Assembly: GCA_900769325.1 (NCBI GenBank)
Contig: CAAGGF010000085.1
Location: forward strand, 1-5,443
Direction: 5' to 3'
Length of the DNA: 5,443 nt
Source: Spirochaetia bacterium
Lineage (GTDB): Bacteria > Spirochaetota > Spirochaetia > Treponematales > Treponemataceae
Shown one piece after another: positions 1-4,615 of this stretch. Below the pieces are notes generated by a model, which saw only the letters and a list, made by a program, of their open reading frames with translations, was not told the origin of the DNA and searched no databases. Both the position numbers and the translations under genes were made by a program. How positions within the stretch are numbered: the stretch's first letter is position 1; each line of letters begins with the position of its first letter.

Positions 1-114
1 TACTTGAAGAAAAATGCAAGGAATGGATAGATAAGAATCCTGAAAAATAAGCCAACCTAACACGCATTTCAAAACCGATGTCAAGGACAAGCCTTGCCAT
101 GGTTTAAATGCTAG
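1..114 (+). mobile_element. 3' end of an integron gene cassette (partial)
   Basis: This is the tail of the cassette that precedes the restriction-modification cassette. It holds a gene end and an attC. The boundary is placed at G114, the base before the TT in the R' box, because integron integrases exchange strands at G^TTRRRY. The 5' part of this cassette is outside the window, so its own R' cannot be compared with its R'' (ACCTAAC, 55-61). Confidence 0.6.
3..50 (+). CDS. C-terminal end of an upstream cassette gene (partial)
   Basis: The frame starting at base 3 is open from the window edge and ends at TAA 48-50, giving the tail LEEKCKEWIDKNPEK. The stop lies 4 bases before the R'' box of the first attC, the same tight gene-to-attC spacing seen after the toxin and antitoxin genes further on. 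This supports a real gene end rather than chance. Fifteen residues are too few to name a family. The tail is charged and probably helical. Confidence 0.5.
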   Translation, partial: LEEKCKEWIDKNPEK

Positions 115-120
115 TTATGC
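55..120 (+). other. attC site 1 (integron recombination site)
   Basis: R'' is ACCTAAC (55-61) and R' is GTTATGC (114-120). Between them the strand folds on itself: TAAC 58-61 pairs with GTTA 114-117, GCATTT 64-69 with AAATGC 106-111, and AAACC 72-76 with GGTTT 101-105. C70 and A71 are left extrahelical, as expected for the orientation cue of an attC. The tip is ATG/CAT (78-80/98-100) followed by CAAGG-ACAAG-CCTTG (82-96). The 66-base length is typical of compact attC sites. The third attC shares its arms and its extrahelical CA. Confidence 0.8.
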
Positions 121-123
121 CCA

Positions 124-138
124 CGCCCCACTGGGGCG
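124..138 (+). repeat. ACT-triloop hairpin after attC 1
   Basis: CGCCCC 124-129 and GGGGCG 133-138 form a perfect 6-bp GC stem closing the loop ACT (130-132). It starts 3 bases after the R' box. Hairpins with the same loop and equivalent position but different stems follow the next two attC sites, at 2645-2659 and 4234-4246. Its function is unknown. No T-run follows, so it does not look like a terminator. Confidence 0.7.
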
Positions 139-208
139 GTAGGATTTTTAGTATTTAAAAATTTCAAAGCATGACATTTCTCCAAAATTAAAATATTGGA
201 AGAAATGA

Positions 209-1999
209 ATGGAACAATTTACCGAAGACCAGGTACGAGATAAAGCAAAAGAAATTCTTGGATTTGAAAATGTAGAAAATGTTGAAACTGGTGTTGGTCA
301 ATTAACAACCTTTAATCAGCTAGGATTTAAAGGTATTTCAGACAAACCTGACGGCTGGTATTTACCGAATGATAAGAAACAAGTTGCCATAATTCTTGAA
401 ACAAAAAATAGCAAAGAAGATGTTTCCAAACAAAAATGGAAAGATGAAATCTTAAAAAATATAAAAATTGTTCTAAAAAAATATAAAAAAGTTGTTGGTA
501 TTCTTTACAACGGTTATGATGTTGCCGTTTTCAAAAATCTAGAGGAAGAATCGGTTATAAACGGCTTACAAAATAAGGAGTATTATCTTTCTTTATTCGA
601 TGTTAACACAATCGACAAACAAAAAATCTATAATCTAACCAAGAAAATAAACGATTGTCTTCATTTTGAATTTGGTATCAAAAATCTTTATCATCGAATG
701 ATTTTCACAGCTTGTGCATTAGTAGCAGAACGCTACGATGCAAATCTTTCAAAAATTAAAGATATGGGATATTCAACATTTCATACAGCCATTCATTCAA
801 CGCTTGCAAAATCCCTTGAAAATGCCAGAAAGCAGAATCAAAAATTGGATTTACTTTTGGAAGTTTATTCTGAAATAAAAATGAATTCTTGCGAAAATCA
901 AGAAGCAATAAACAACTTCATCGATTGGGTTGTCGAAATTTCAGAATCTATCAATTCCGATTATTGGAACGGTGAAGATGTAATGGCAATTTTCTTTAAC
1001 GAGTTTAATCGCTACAAAGGGAAATCTGAAAGCGGTCAAGTATTTACGCCTGATCATATAACTTCTTTTATGTACAGATTGATAAATGTAAATAAACAAG
1101 ATTATGTCTTAGATGCCGCATGTGGTTCTGGAGCATTTCTTGTAAAAAGCATGTGCAACATGATTAGAGAAGCTGGCGGTGTAAAAACTGCAAAAGCGGC
1201 AGAAATAAAAAACTCACGTTTATTTGGTATCGAATTTGACAGACAAATCTATGCTCTTGCTTGTGCAAATATGTTAATTCACAAAGATGGAAAAACGAAT
1301 CTTGAACAAATGGATTCAAGAACACAAACAGCTTGTGCTTGGATTCATTCTAAACCAATTACAAAAGTATTAATGAATCCGCCTTTTGAGAATAAATATG
1401 GTTGCATTCCGATTGTAAAAAATGTTTTGGACAGTGTAAGAATGAATACATTATGTGCTTTTATTCTTCCAGATAAAAAACTTGAAAAAGTCGGCAAAAA
1501 AATTGTATTAGATATTTTGAAAAAACATACACTCAAAAAAATAATAAAACTTCCTGAAAAAACTTTTTTGGAGGGAATAACAACATCTATTTTCATTTTC
1601 GAAGCTGGTGTTCCTCAAAACGACCAAGAAATATTTGCTTGCTATATCGAAGAAGATGGTCTTGAAACTGTAAAAAATCAAGGCAGACAAGATATAAAAA
1701 ACAGATGGGAAACTATTGAAAATAATTGGATAAATATTATTTCAAAGCAAACTGGAAGTGAAACAATTCAATGGATAAAACCTTCAGAGCATTTAAGTTA
1801 TCAAATGCCAAAAGAAGAATTTGAAATCTATGAAGAAGATTTTTCAAAATCAATAATAAAATATTTTATGTTTGAGAATAATATTGATGAAAAAAAGTTA
1901 AATGAAATCATTTTTGATAAAGTTGTATTTAAAAGCAAAGTAATTGAGAATGCAAAAAGCATTTCCATAGTTCTAAATTCAGGAAAAGAAGATGAATAA
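209..1999 (+). CDS. Fused restriction nuclease / N6-adenine DNA methyltransferase (BcgI-like RM subunit)
   Basis: This 596-residue protein should both cut and methylate DNA at the site chosen by its partner S subunit. Near the N-terminus, P47-D48 followed by E64-T-K66 fits a PD-(D/E)XK nuclease core. A helical linker follows. The methyltransferase half then shows the GQVFTP motif (V278-P281 region), SAM-binding motif I DAACGSGAF (from D302) and catalytic motif IV NPPF (390-393), which marks N6-adenine methylases of the type I HsdM and type IIG/IIB group. The C-terminal 100 residues probably contact the S subunit. The start is set by GGAAG at 198-202, six bases before ATG 209. The stop overlaps the S gene by 8 bases, indicating translational coupling. 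Nuclease and methylase in one chain plus a separate S subunit is the BcgI (type IIB) arrangement. An Eco57I-like type IIG enzyme is the alternative. The methylase domain is certain; the nuclease domain is likely. Confidence 0.9.
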   Translation: MEQFTEDQVRDKAKEILGFENVENVETGVGQLTTFNQLGFKGISDKPDGWYLPNDKKQVAIILETKNSKEDVSKQKWKDEILKNIKIVLKKYKKVVGILYNGYDVAVFKNLEEESVINGLQNKEYYLSLFDVNTIDKQKIYNLTKKINDCLHFEFGIKNLYHRMIFTACALVAERYDANLSKIKDMGYSTFHTAIHSTLAKSLENARKQNQKLDLLLEVYSEIKMNSCENQEAINNFIDWVVEISESINSDYWNGEDVMAIFFNEFNRYKGKSESGQVFTPDHITSFMYRLINVNKQDYVLDAACGSGAFLVKSMCNMIREAGGVKTAKAAEIKNSRLFGIEFDRQIYALACANMLIHKDGKTNLEQMDSRTQTACAWIHSKPITKVLMNPPFENKYGCIPIVKNVLDSVRMNTLCAFILPDKKLEKVGKKIVLDILKKHTLKKIIKLPEKTFLEGITTSIFIFEAGVPQNDQEIFACYIEEDGLETVKNQGRQDIKNRWETIENNWINIISKQTGSETIQWIKPSEHLSYQMPKEEFEIYEEDFSKSIIKYFMFENNIDEKKLNEIIFDKVVFKSKVIENAKSISIVLNSGKEDE

Positions 2000-2507
2000 A
2001 ATTGATACATCAGAATGGAAAGAATACAAAATAGAAGATATTTTCTCTTTGGATAAACCAAATCCACGTTCAAAAAATGATTATGATGAGGGTGCAATTC
2101 CATTTGTTGCATCTGGAAATTTTAACAATGGTATAGAGTGTTATTTATCAATAAAAAATTCTACAGATTTTGACGCAGGCAATTGTTTAACTGTAAGTCC
2201 TGTAGATGGTTCTACATTTTATCAGGAAAAAGACTTTTTAGGTCGTGGGGGTGCTGGTTCATCTATCTTAATTTTAAGAAATGATAAACTCAATAAATTT
2301 AATGGCCTTTTTCTTGCTTCAATTATAAGGAAAGTTTGTTCAAAATATTCCTATAACAACATGGGAAATCAAAAGAAACTTAAAGAAGAAATTATATATC
2401 TTCCAGTAAAAAACGATGAACCTGATTGGAAATATATGGAAGATTTTATAAAAAGACTTATCGAAGATAAGAAAAAAGATTTTGTTAATCTAATGAAAAT
2501 TATCTAA
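1992..2507 (+). CDS. Restriction-modification specificity subunit, single target-recognition domain
   Basis: This 171-residue protein is expected to recognise the DNA target for the upstream nuclease-methylase. It opens with EWKEYKIEDIF, the usual first strand and helix of a type I S-type target-recognition domain. The motifs IPFVASGNFNNGI (36-48), GNCLTVSP (63-70), FYQ (76-78), KYSY and PDWKYMEDFI follow, all common in BcgI/HsdS-type TRDs. A C-terminal helix rich in K and D probably forms the spacer coil. It is about half the length of a classical HsdS with two TRDs, so it should work as a dimer (palindromic site) or in a 2:1 complex with the RM subunit. ATG 1992 overlaps the end of the methylase gene by 8 bases. 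The gene ends well before the attC, so nothing suggests truncation by cassette capture, but loss of a second TRD cannot be excluded. Confidence 0.85.
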   Translation: MNKIDTSEWKEYKIEDIFSLDKPNPRSKNDYDEGAIPFVASGNFNNGIECYLSIKNSTDFDAGNCLTVSPVDGSTFYQEKDFLGRGGAGSSILILRNDKLNKFNGLFLASIIRKVCSKYSYNNMGNQKKLKEEIIYLPVKNDEPDWKYMEDFIKRLIEDKKKDFVNLMKII

Positions 2508-2530
2508 TGTTGAAGTAAAATTAATTGTAC

Positions 2531-2550
2531 GCGGCAGTCGGTGCTGCCGC
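2531..2550 (+). terminator. GC-rich hairpin after the RM operon, possible terminator
   Basis: GCGGCAG 2531-2537 and CTGCCGC 2544-2550 form a perfect 7-bp stem with loop TCGGTG, 23 bases after the S-gene stop. A T-stretch (ATATATTTTTG) follows only about 8 bases later, so intrinsic termination is possible but not typical. It may instead be one more of the GC-rich hairpins that mark cassette ends. Confidence 0.4.
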
Positions 2551-2577
2551 TAAAAGATATATTTTTGTAGTAACAAG

Positions 2578-2641
2578 GCATAACAAGAGGTTCGTAGCCG
2601 ACACGCGGTCAAGCCGCGTGCGGTACAACCCATTGTTAGGC
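2578..2641 (+). other. attC site 2 (compact)
   Basis: R'' is GCATAAC (2578-2584) and R' is GTTAGGC (2635-2641). The arms pair as TAACAA 2581-2586 with TTGTTA 2633-2638, GGTT 2589-2592 with AACC 2627-2630, GTA 2594-2596 with TAC 2624-2626, CCG 2598-2600 with CGG 2621-2623, and CACGCGG 2602-2608 with CCGCGTG 2614-2620. G2597 and A2601 stay extrahelical on one side, a classic attC feature. The loop is TCAAG (2609-2613). The arms do not resemble attC 1 or 3. Confidence 0.85.
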
Positions 2642-2644
2642 GGA

Positions 2645-2659
2645 CGGGCCACTGGCCCG
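2645..2659 (+). repeat. ACT-triloop hairpin after attC 2
   Basis: CGGGCC 2645-2650 and GGCCCG 2654-2659 form a perfect stem around ACT 2651-2653, starting 3 bases after R'. The stem sequence differs from the hairpin after attC 1 while pairing, loop and position are kept, so structure rather than sequence appears to be conserved. Confidence 0.7.
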
Positions 2660-2697
2660 CTTATTGTTAATAAGAAAGTCCTCCAACATTTTTCTCT
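2660..2697 (+). promoter_or_regulatory. Leader element shared with the next cassette
   Basis: CTTATT-GTT-AATAAG (2660-2674) is a perfect short inverted repeat, followed by TCCTCCAACATTTTTCTC. The same layout (TTATTGTTAATAAG, then TCTTCCGACATTTTTTCTCC) sits at the matching place in the next cassette. TTGTTA (2664-2669) could be a -35, but the -10 candidate CATTTT (2687-2692) is poor, so a promoter is only a guess. The conserved block could also be an operator or an RNA leader. Confidence 0.45.
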
Positions 2698-2745
2698 AAA
2701 GTCATTCGTTGAATGACAAAAAGTAAAAATCGCAGGAGGATTTTT

Positions 2746-3081
2746 ATGGACGCAAACAAAATTGACATGTTTTTTGTGGCAAATGGAAAGAAACTGCCTT
2801 CAGAAAAGGCTGTTCTTATTCGTGAAAAAATGGCACAGGCTGATGACTCACGATATGCTACAATCAGTTCAATTGAATTTAAGGACCCGACAACTATGCT
2901 TCTCGTAAGTATTTTCTTGGGAGAACTTGGAGTAGACCGTTTTATGATGGGGGAAACAGGTATGGGAATTTTGAAACTTCTTACAGTCGGCTTATGCGGT
3001 ATTCTTTGGCTCATCGATTTGATTGGCATTACAAAGAAAGTAAAAGAATACAATTACAATGAGTTGATGAAGATTCTTTAA
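2746..3081 (+). CDS. TM2-domain membrane protein
   Basis: The start ATG 2746 follows AGGAGG (2734-2739) by 6 bases, giving 111 residues. An in-frame ATG at 2713 has no ribosome site and would add 11 basic residues of spacer. Residues 1-45 are soluble and charged. Residues 46-100 form a TM2 domain: KDP, a first membrane helix (about 50-68) running into the GVDRF motif with D64-R65-F66, the turn MGETGMGILKLLT, and a second helix (about 81-95) ending in LIDLIG. The family is widespread in bacteria and its molecular role is not settled. The protein should sit in the inner membrane as a two-helix hairpin. It is first in its cassette, behind the shared leader, and is followed by a strong hairpin, so it is probably transcribed alone. 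Domain assignment is firm; function is unknown. Confidence 0.88.
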   Translation: MDANKIDMFFVANGKKLPSEKAVLIREKMAQADDSRYATISSIEFKDPTTMLLVSIFLGELGVDRFMMGETGMGILKLLTVGLCGILWLIDLIGITKKVKEYNYNELMKIL

Positions 3082-3099
3082 CCATATTTAAAACAATAA

Positions 3100-3129
3100 G
3101 AAAACTTTCGGTTTAAGCCGAAAGTTTTC
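3100..3129 (+). terminator. Intrinsic terminator-like hairpin after the TM2 gene
   Basis: GAAAACTTTCGG (3100-3111) pairs perfectly with CCGAAAGTTTTC (3118-3129), a 12-bp stem with loop TTTAAG, 18 bases after the TM2 stop. The right arm ends in TTTTC followed by TTTG, which supplies a U-rich tail on the + strand. The left arm starts with A residues, so it could also act on the - strand. Confidence 0.7.
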
Positions 3130-3150
3130 TTTGTAAAATTATCTGATGAC

Positions 3151-3411
3151 ATGACCTGCATTTTTAGAGAGATTTTTAATTGTCCATGCCCTACTTGTGG
3201 AGTAACAAGAGCTTTGATTTCCTTGCTAAAAGGAGATTTACAGGGCTATTTTCACTACAATTTGATGGCAGTCCCATTAGGCATAGCGACAGTTTTGATG
3301 ATTATTGGCACAAAAGTAAAAATAAAAAAGCTCCAGATTATAAGTATTGTAATTTTATTAATAAACATACCGTATTATGTTTATAGACTGAGGCTTGGGT
3401 TAATTCCATAA
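3151..3411 (+). CDS. DUF2752-like small membrane protein, probably N-terminally truncated
   Basis: From ATG 3151 this encodes 86 residues. Residues 11-29 (CPCPTCGVTRALISLLKGD) match the DUF2752 signature: cysteines 11, 13 and 16, then GxTR and the helix leading to G-D. Two hydrophobic segments follow (about 39-53 and 61-76) and the tail is basic. Family members normally have a membrane helix before the cysteine motif, and that part is missing. The frame is open back to base 3100, but that stretch is the terminator hairpin, has no other start codon, and no ribosome site precedes ATG 3151. The gene may be a fragment left by rearrangement, or may be read by coupling from unterminated transcripts. 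DUF2752 and TM2 genes seem to occur together elsewhere, which is from memory. Function unknown. Confidence 0.6.
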   Translation: MTCIFREIFNCPCPTCGVTRALISLLKGDLQGYFHYNLMAVPLGIATVLMIIGTKVKIKKLQIISIVILLINIPYYVYRLRLGLIP

Positions 3412-3426
3412 AAACATACTTTCAAC

Positions 3427-3455
3427 TCGAAAAAAAATAAATTTTATGATATAAT
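3427..3455 (+). promoter_or_regulatory. Promoter of the DUF2281/PIN toxin-antitoxin operon
   Basis: TATAAT (3450-3455) is a perfect -10. TCGAAA (3427-3432), 17 bases upstream, is a partial -35 (4 of 6). Transcription would start near 3462, just ahead of the AAGGAGG ribosome site at 3475-3481. An own promoter inside the cassette is usual for toxin-antitoxin cassettes, which must be expressed wherever they land. Confidence 0.65.
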
Positions 3456-3486
3456 ATGAATGAAATTTGGTTGCAAGGAGGAACAT

Positions 3487-3714
3487 ATGCCTTTGACTGA
3501 AGTACAGGAAAAGTTGAAAACAATTCCAGACGAATATCTGGTTGAAGTATATAATTACCTAGAATTGCTGGAATATAAAATTCTATACAAAAAACAAAAC
3601 GAACCTTCCAAGAAAAAGTTTCCAAATCGTCACCCTGGAATTTTAAAAGATCCGAATTTCTATATGTCTCCAGATTTTGATGAGCCTTTAGATGATTTTA
3701 AGGAGTATATGTGA
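3487..3714 (+). CDS. DUF2281-type antitoxin (VapB-like partner of the PIN toxin)
   Basis: The protein has 75 residues from ATG 3487, preceded by AAGGAGG (3475-3481) with 5-base spacing. An upstream in-frame ATG at 3460 is rejected because it would place the ribosome site inside the gene and sits at the predicted transcription start. Residues 1-35 form helices (TEVQEKLKTIPDEYLVEVYNY) typical of DUF2281. The tail holds HPGILKDPNFYMSPDFDEPLDDF, very like the antitoxin tails that wrap the PIN active site and end in DFDEPLEDFKEYM. Its role is to neutralise the toxin encoded next and probably to repress the operon. The stop codon overlaps the toxin start (ATGTGA), which couples translation and keeps antitoxin first. 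Confidence in the pairing is high; DNA binding by this short protein is inferred. Confidence 0.85.
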   Translation: MPLTEVQEKLKTIPDEYLVEVYNYLELLEYKILYKKQNEPSKKKFPNRHPGILKDPNFYMSPDFDEPLDDFKEYM

Positions 3715-4088
3715 AATATCTTTTAGACACACATGCACTGCTGTGGTATTTATATGACGATAATAATCTTTCCTCAACAGCAAAAGAACTGATAACAAAT
3801 GAGTATTGCTATTACAGTAAAGTTTCACTATGGGAAATTGCCATAAAGCAGACTAGGAAACTTCTTGAATATAAACAGTCAATTTCTGAAATTATCGCAG
3901 CATGCAAAGAGGAAGAATTCGAGGAACTTGTTGTATCAGGAACATCATTGGAATTGATAAAAACATTGCCTGATATTCATCGGGATCCATTTGACAGACT
4001 GTTGATTGCCATGGCAAAAGAAAATGATTTTACAATTATTACAAAAGACTCAAAAATTCCGTTGTATGATGTAAAGACAATTTGGTAG
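3711..4088 (+). CDS. vapC: PIN-domain toxin, VapC family
   Basis: This 125-residue protein is a single PIN domain, expected to be a Mg2+-dependent ribonuclease that cuts RNA when the antitoxin is lost. The acidic residues are all present: D6 in LLDTHALLW, E42 in SLWEIAIK, D92 and D95 in HRDPFDRLLIA, and D113 in ITKDS. This spacing is that of the Sll0205-like PIN subgroup, which pairs with DUF2281 or Phd/VapB antitoxins. The start is GTG 3711, overlapping the antitoxin stop by 4 bases, with AAGGAG (3700-3705) inside the antitoxin gene. The gene ends 6 bases before the attC, so the pair closes its cassette. All catalytic positions are intact, so it should be active. The RNA target cannot be predicted from this sequence. 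Confidence 0.92.
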   Translation: MKYLLDTHALLWYLYDDNNLSSTAKELITNEYCYYSKVSLWEIAIKQTRKLLEYKQSISEIIAACKEEEFEELVVSGTSLELIKTLPDIHRDPFDRLLIAMAKENDFTIITKDSKIPLYDVKTIW

Positions 4089-4094
4089 ATAATC

Positions 4095-4229
4095 GCCTAA
4101 CATGGTTTTCAAAACCGATAAAAACTTTGTCACAAAAGTTGCTCTTCGTGGCTTTACGCCACCGCAACTTTTGCGCCAATTTTGCGCGATGCGCAAAACC
4201 GTTTTTACGGTTTAAAACGCTAGTTAGGT
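4095..4229 (+). other. attC site 3 (long, VCR-like)
   Basis: R'' is GCCTAAC (4095-4101) and R' is GTTAGGT (4223-4229), 135 bases overall. Paired arms are CTAAC 4097-4101 with GTTAG 4223-4227, GTTTT 4105-4109 with AAAAC 4214-4218, AAACCG 4112-4117 with CGGTTT 4208-4213, and TAAAAAC 4119-4125 with GTTTTTA 4201-4207. C4110 and A4111 are extrahelical, exactly as in attC 1. The top branches into AAAAGTTGC/GCAACTTTT (4134-4142/4164-4172) holding GTGGC/GCCAC (4148-4152/4158-4162), and TTTTGCGC/GCGCAAAA (4180-4187/4191-4198). Confidence 0.85.
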
Positions 4230-4233
4230 TGAT

Positions 4234-4246
4234 GGCGTACTGCGCC
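4234..4246 (+). repeat. ACT-triloop hairpin after attC 3
   Basis: GGCGT 4234-4238 pairs with GCGCC 4242-4246 (one T-G wobble) around ACT 4239-4241, starting 4 bases after R'. It is the third hairpin of this kind at the same place relative to an attC. It is the weakest of the three because of its shorter stem. Confidence 0.6.
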
Positions 4247-4248
4247 AA

Positions 4249-4286
4249 TTATTGTTAATAAGGTAAATCTTCCGACATTTTTTCTC
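4249..4286 (+). promoter_or_regulatory. Leader element shared with the previous cassette
   Basis: TTATT-GTT-AATAA (4249-4261) is a short inverted repeat identical at its core to 2661-2673. It is followed by TCTTCCGACATTTTTTCTCC, which matches the previous leader with a few changes and a one-base shift. It lies about 30 bases before a strong ribosome site. TTGTTA (4252-4257) might be a -35, but no good -10 is seen. Confidence 0.45.
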
Positions 4287-4316
4287 CACAATGGAAATAA
4301 AATCTAGGAGGATTTA

Positions 4317-4478
4317 ATGGGAATTATTGTTTTCATTTTATGGTTAGTCTTAGCGTTTGTTGTAGCCGCTGGTGCTAAAAACAAGGGAAGATCTTATGGG
4401 GGATTCCTTACAATATCTATTTTGTTTTCACCTTTAATTGGTGCGTTTATACTCCTTATTTTAGGGGAAAAGAAATAA
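4317..4478 (+). CDS. Small two-helix membrane protein, 53 aa
   Basis: ATG 4317 follows a full AGGAGG ribosome site (4306-4311) by 5 bases, strong support for translation despite the short length. Residues 2-19 form a hydrophobic helix (IIVFILWLVLAFVVAAG). A basic loop KNKGRSYGGF (21-30) follows, then a second hydrophobic helix (about 31-50) containing SPLIGAFILLIL, and the end is EKK. The pattern of a helix, K-GRS-x-GGF, then a helix with SPLIG recurs in many small bacterial membrane proteins, for which I know no established name or function. The gene is first behind the shared leader, in the place occupied by the TM2 gene in the previous cassette. Four bases separate it from the next tiny gene, so the two probably form one transcript ending at the hairpin at 4581-4609. 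Confidence 0.75.
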   Translation: MGIIVFILWLVLAFVVAAGAKNKGRSYGGFLTISILFSPLIGAFILLILGEKK

Positions 4479-4482
4479 CTCT

Positions 4483-4575
4483 ATGAAAATACTACTAATA
4501 CTTATATTTATCTGTTTAGGCTTATTTCTTTGCGTAAAATTTGCAAAATGGATAGCAGATAAATTAAATTCGTAA
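4483..4575 (+). CDS. Tiny single-helix membrane peptide, 30 aa
   Basis: ATG 4483 begins four bases after the previous stop and encodes 30 residues: a short start MK, a strongly hydrophobic helix (ILLILIFICLGLFLCV, about 3-18), then the amphipathic basic tail KFAKWIADKLNS. There is no strong ribosome site of its own, so it would rely on translational coupling to the preceding gene. A terminator-like hairpin begins 5 bases after its stop, which fits a real gene end. It could be an accessory of the 53-residue protein or a membrane-active toxin-like peptide, or not a gene. Nothing else in the sequence decides this. Confidence 0.45.
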   Translation: MKILLILIFICLGLFLCVKFAKWIADKLNS

Positions 4576-4580
4576 GCATA

Positions 4581-4609
4581 AAAACTGTCAGGTCAAGCCT
4601 GACTGTTTT
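4581..4609 (+). terminator. Terminator-like hairpin with TCAAG loop
   Basis: AAAACTGTCAGG (4581-4592) pairs with CCTGACTGTTTT (4598-4609) with a single T-T mismatch. The loop is TCAAG (4593-4597), and the right arm ends in a TTTT run. It probably ends the transcript of the two tiny membrane genes. The loop is identical to that of attC 2 and of the next hairpin. Confidence 0.6.
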
Positions 4610-4615
4610 CAAATC

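Larger units (their letters stand above)
115..2635 (+). mobile_element. Integron gene cassette carrying a restriction-modification system
   Basis: The cassette runs from the cleavage point in the first R' (G114^T115) to that in the next (G2635). Its own R'' (GCATAAC, 2578-2584) is the exact reverse complement of the R' at its start (GTTATGC, 114-120) and not of the R' that follows it (GTTAGGC). This is the signature of a unit that was once a circle closed at this point. At about 2.5 kb with a two-gene operon it is large for a cassette; many carry one gene under 1 kb. Bases 139-208 before the first gene are AT-rich. They contain a possible but weak -10 (TAAAAT, 189-194) and no convincing -35, so the promoter is uncertain. 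Confidence 0.75.
2636..4223 (+). mobile_element. Integron gene cassette: TM2 protein, DUF2752 remnant, VapBC-type pair
   Basis: Boundaries are the G^TT points in the R' boxes at 2635-2641 and 4223-4229. The cassette's own R'' (GCCTAAC, 4095-4101) is the exact reverse complement of the R' at its start (GTTAGGC), as expected for a once-circular unit. It holds four genes with a terminator and an internal promoter between them. This suggests that a membrane-protein cassette and a toxin-antitoxin cassette fused after losing the attC between them. I see no attC between 3082 and 3486. Confidence 0.75.

Noticed and set aside
1345..1690. Open frames on the - strand (1345-1596 and 1508-1690)
   Set aside because: They lie wholly inside the methyltransferase gene, encode low-complexity F/K/S-rich chains typical of antisense of AT-rich coding DNA, and have no ribosome site.
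1828..2112. 94-residue - strand frame across the methylase/S junction
   Set aside because: It overlaps two well-supported genes and shows no recognisable domain.
2531..2659. Insertion sequence ends or an IS remnant around the GC-rich hairpins
   Set aside because: There is no transposase fragment, no matching terminal repeats bounding a unit, and no target duplication. The hairpins keep a fixed position relative to attC sites.
2525..2716. 63-residue + strand frame after the S gene
   Set aside because: It runs straight through the hairpin at 2531-2550 and attC 2. Its composition reflects those structured sites, and it lacks a ribosome site.
2667..3053. 128-residue - strand frame opposite the TM2 gene
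   Set aside because: It is the antisense shadow of a gene with a clear domain and ribosome site.
3180..3386. 68-residue + strand frame inside the DUF2752 gene
   Set aside because: It is in another frame of a recognisable protein, with no domain and no start signal.
3460..3486. Upstream ATG for the DUF2281 antitoxin
   Set aside because: It coincides with the predicted transcription start, and the consensus ribosome site lies inside the extension. ATG 3487 is correctly spaced.
3422..3625. 67-residue - strand frame opposite the antitoxin
   Set aside because: It overlaps the promoter and the DUF2281 antitoxin, whose frame is strongly supported.
4039..4248. 69-residue - strand frame over attC 3
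   Set aside because: It is explained by the folded attC and the end of the PIN toxin. Apparent coding capacity arises from the palindromic arms.
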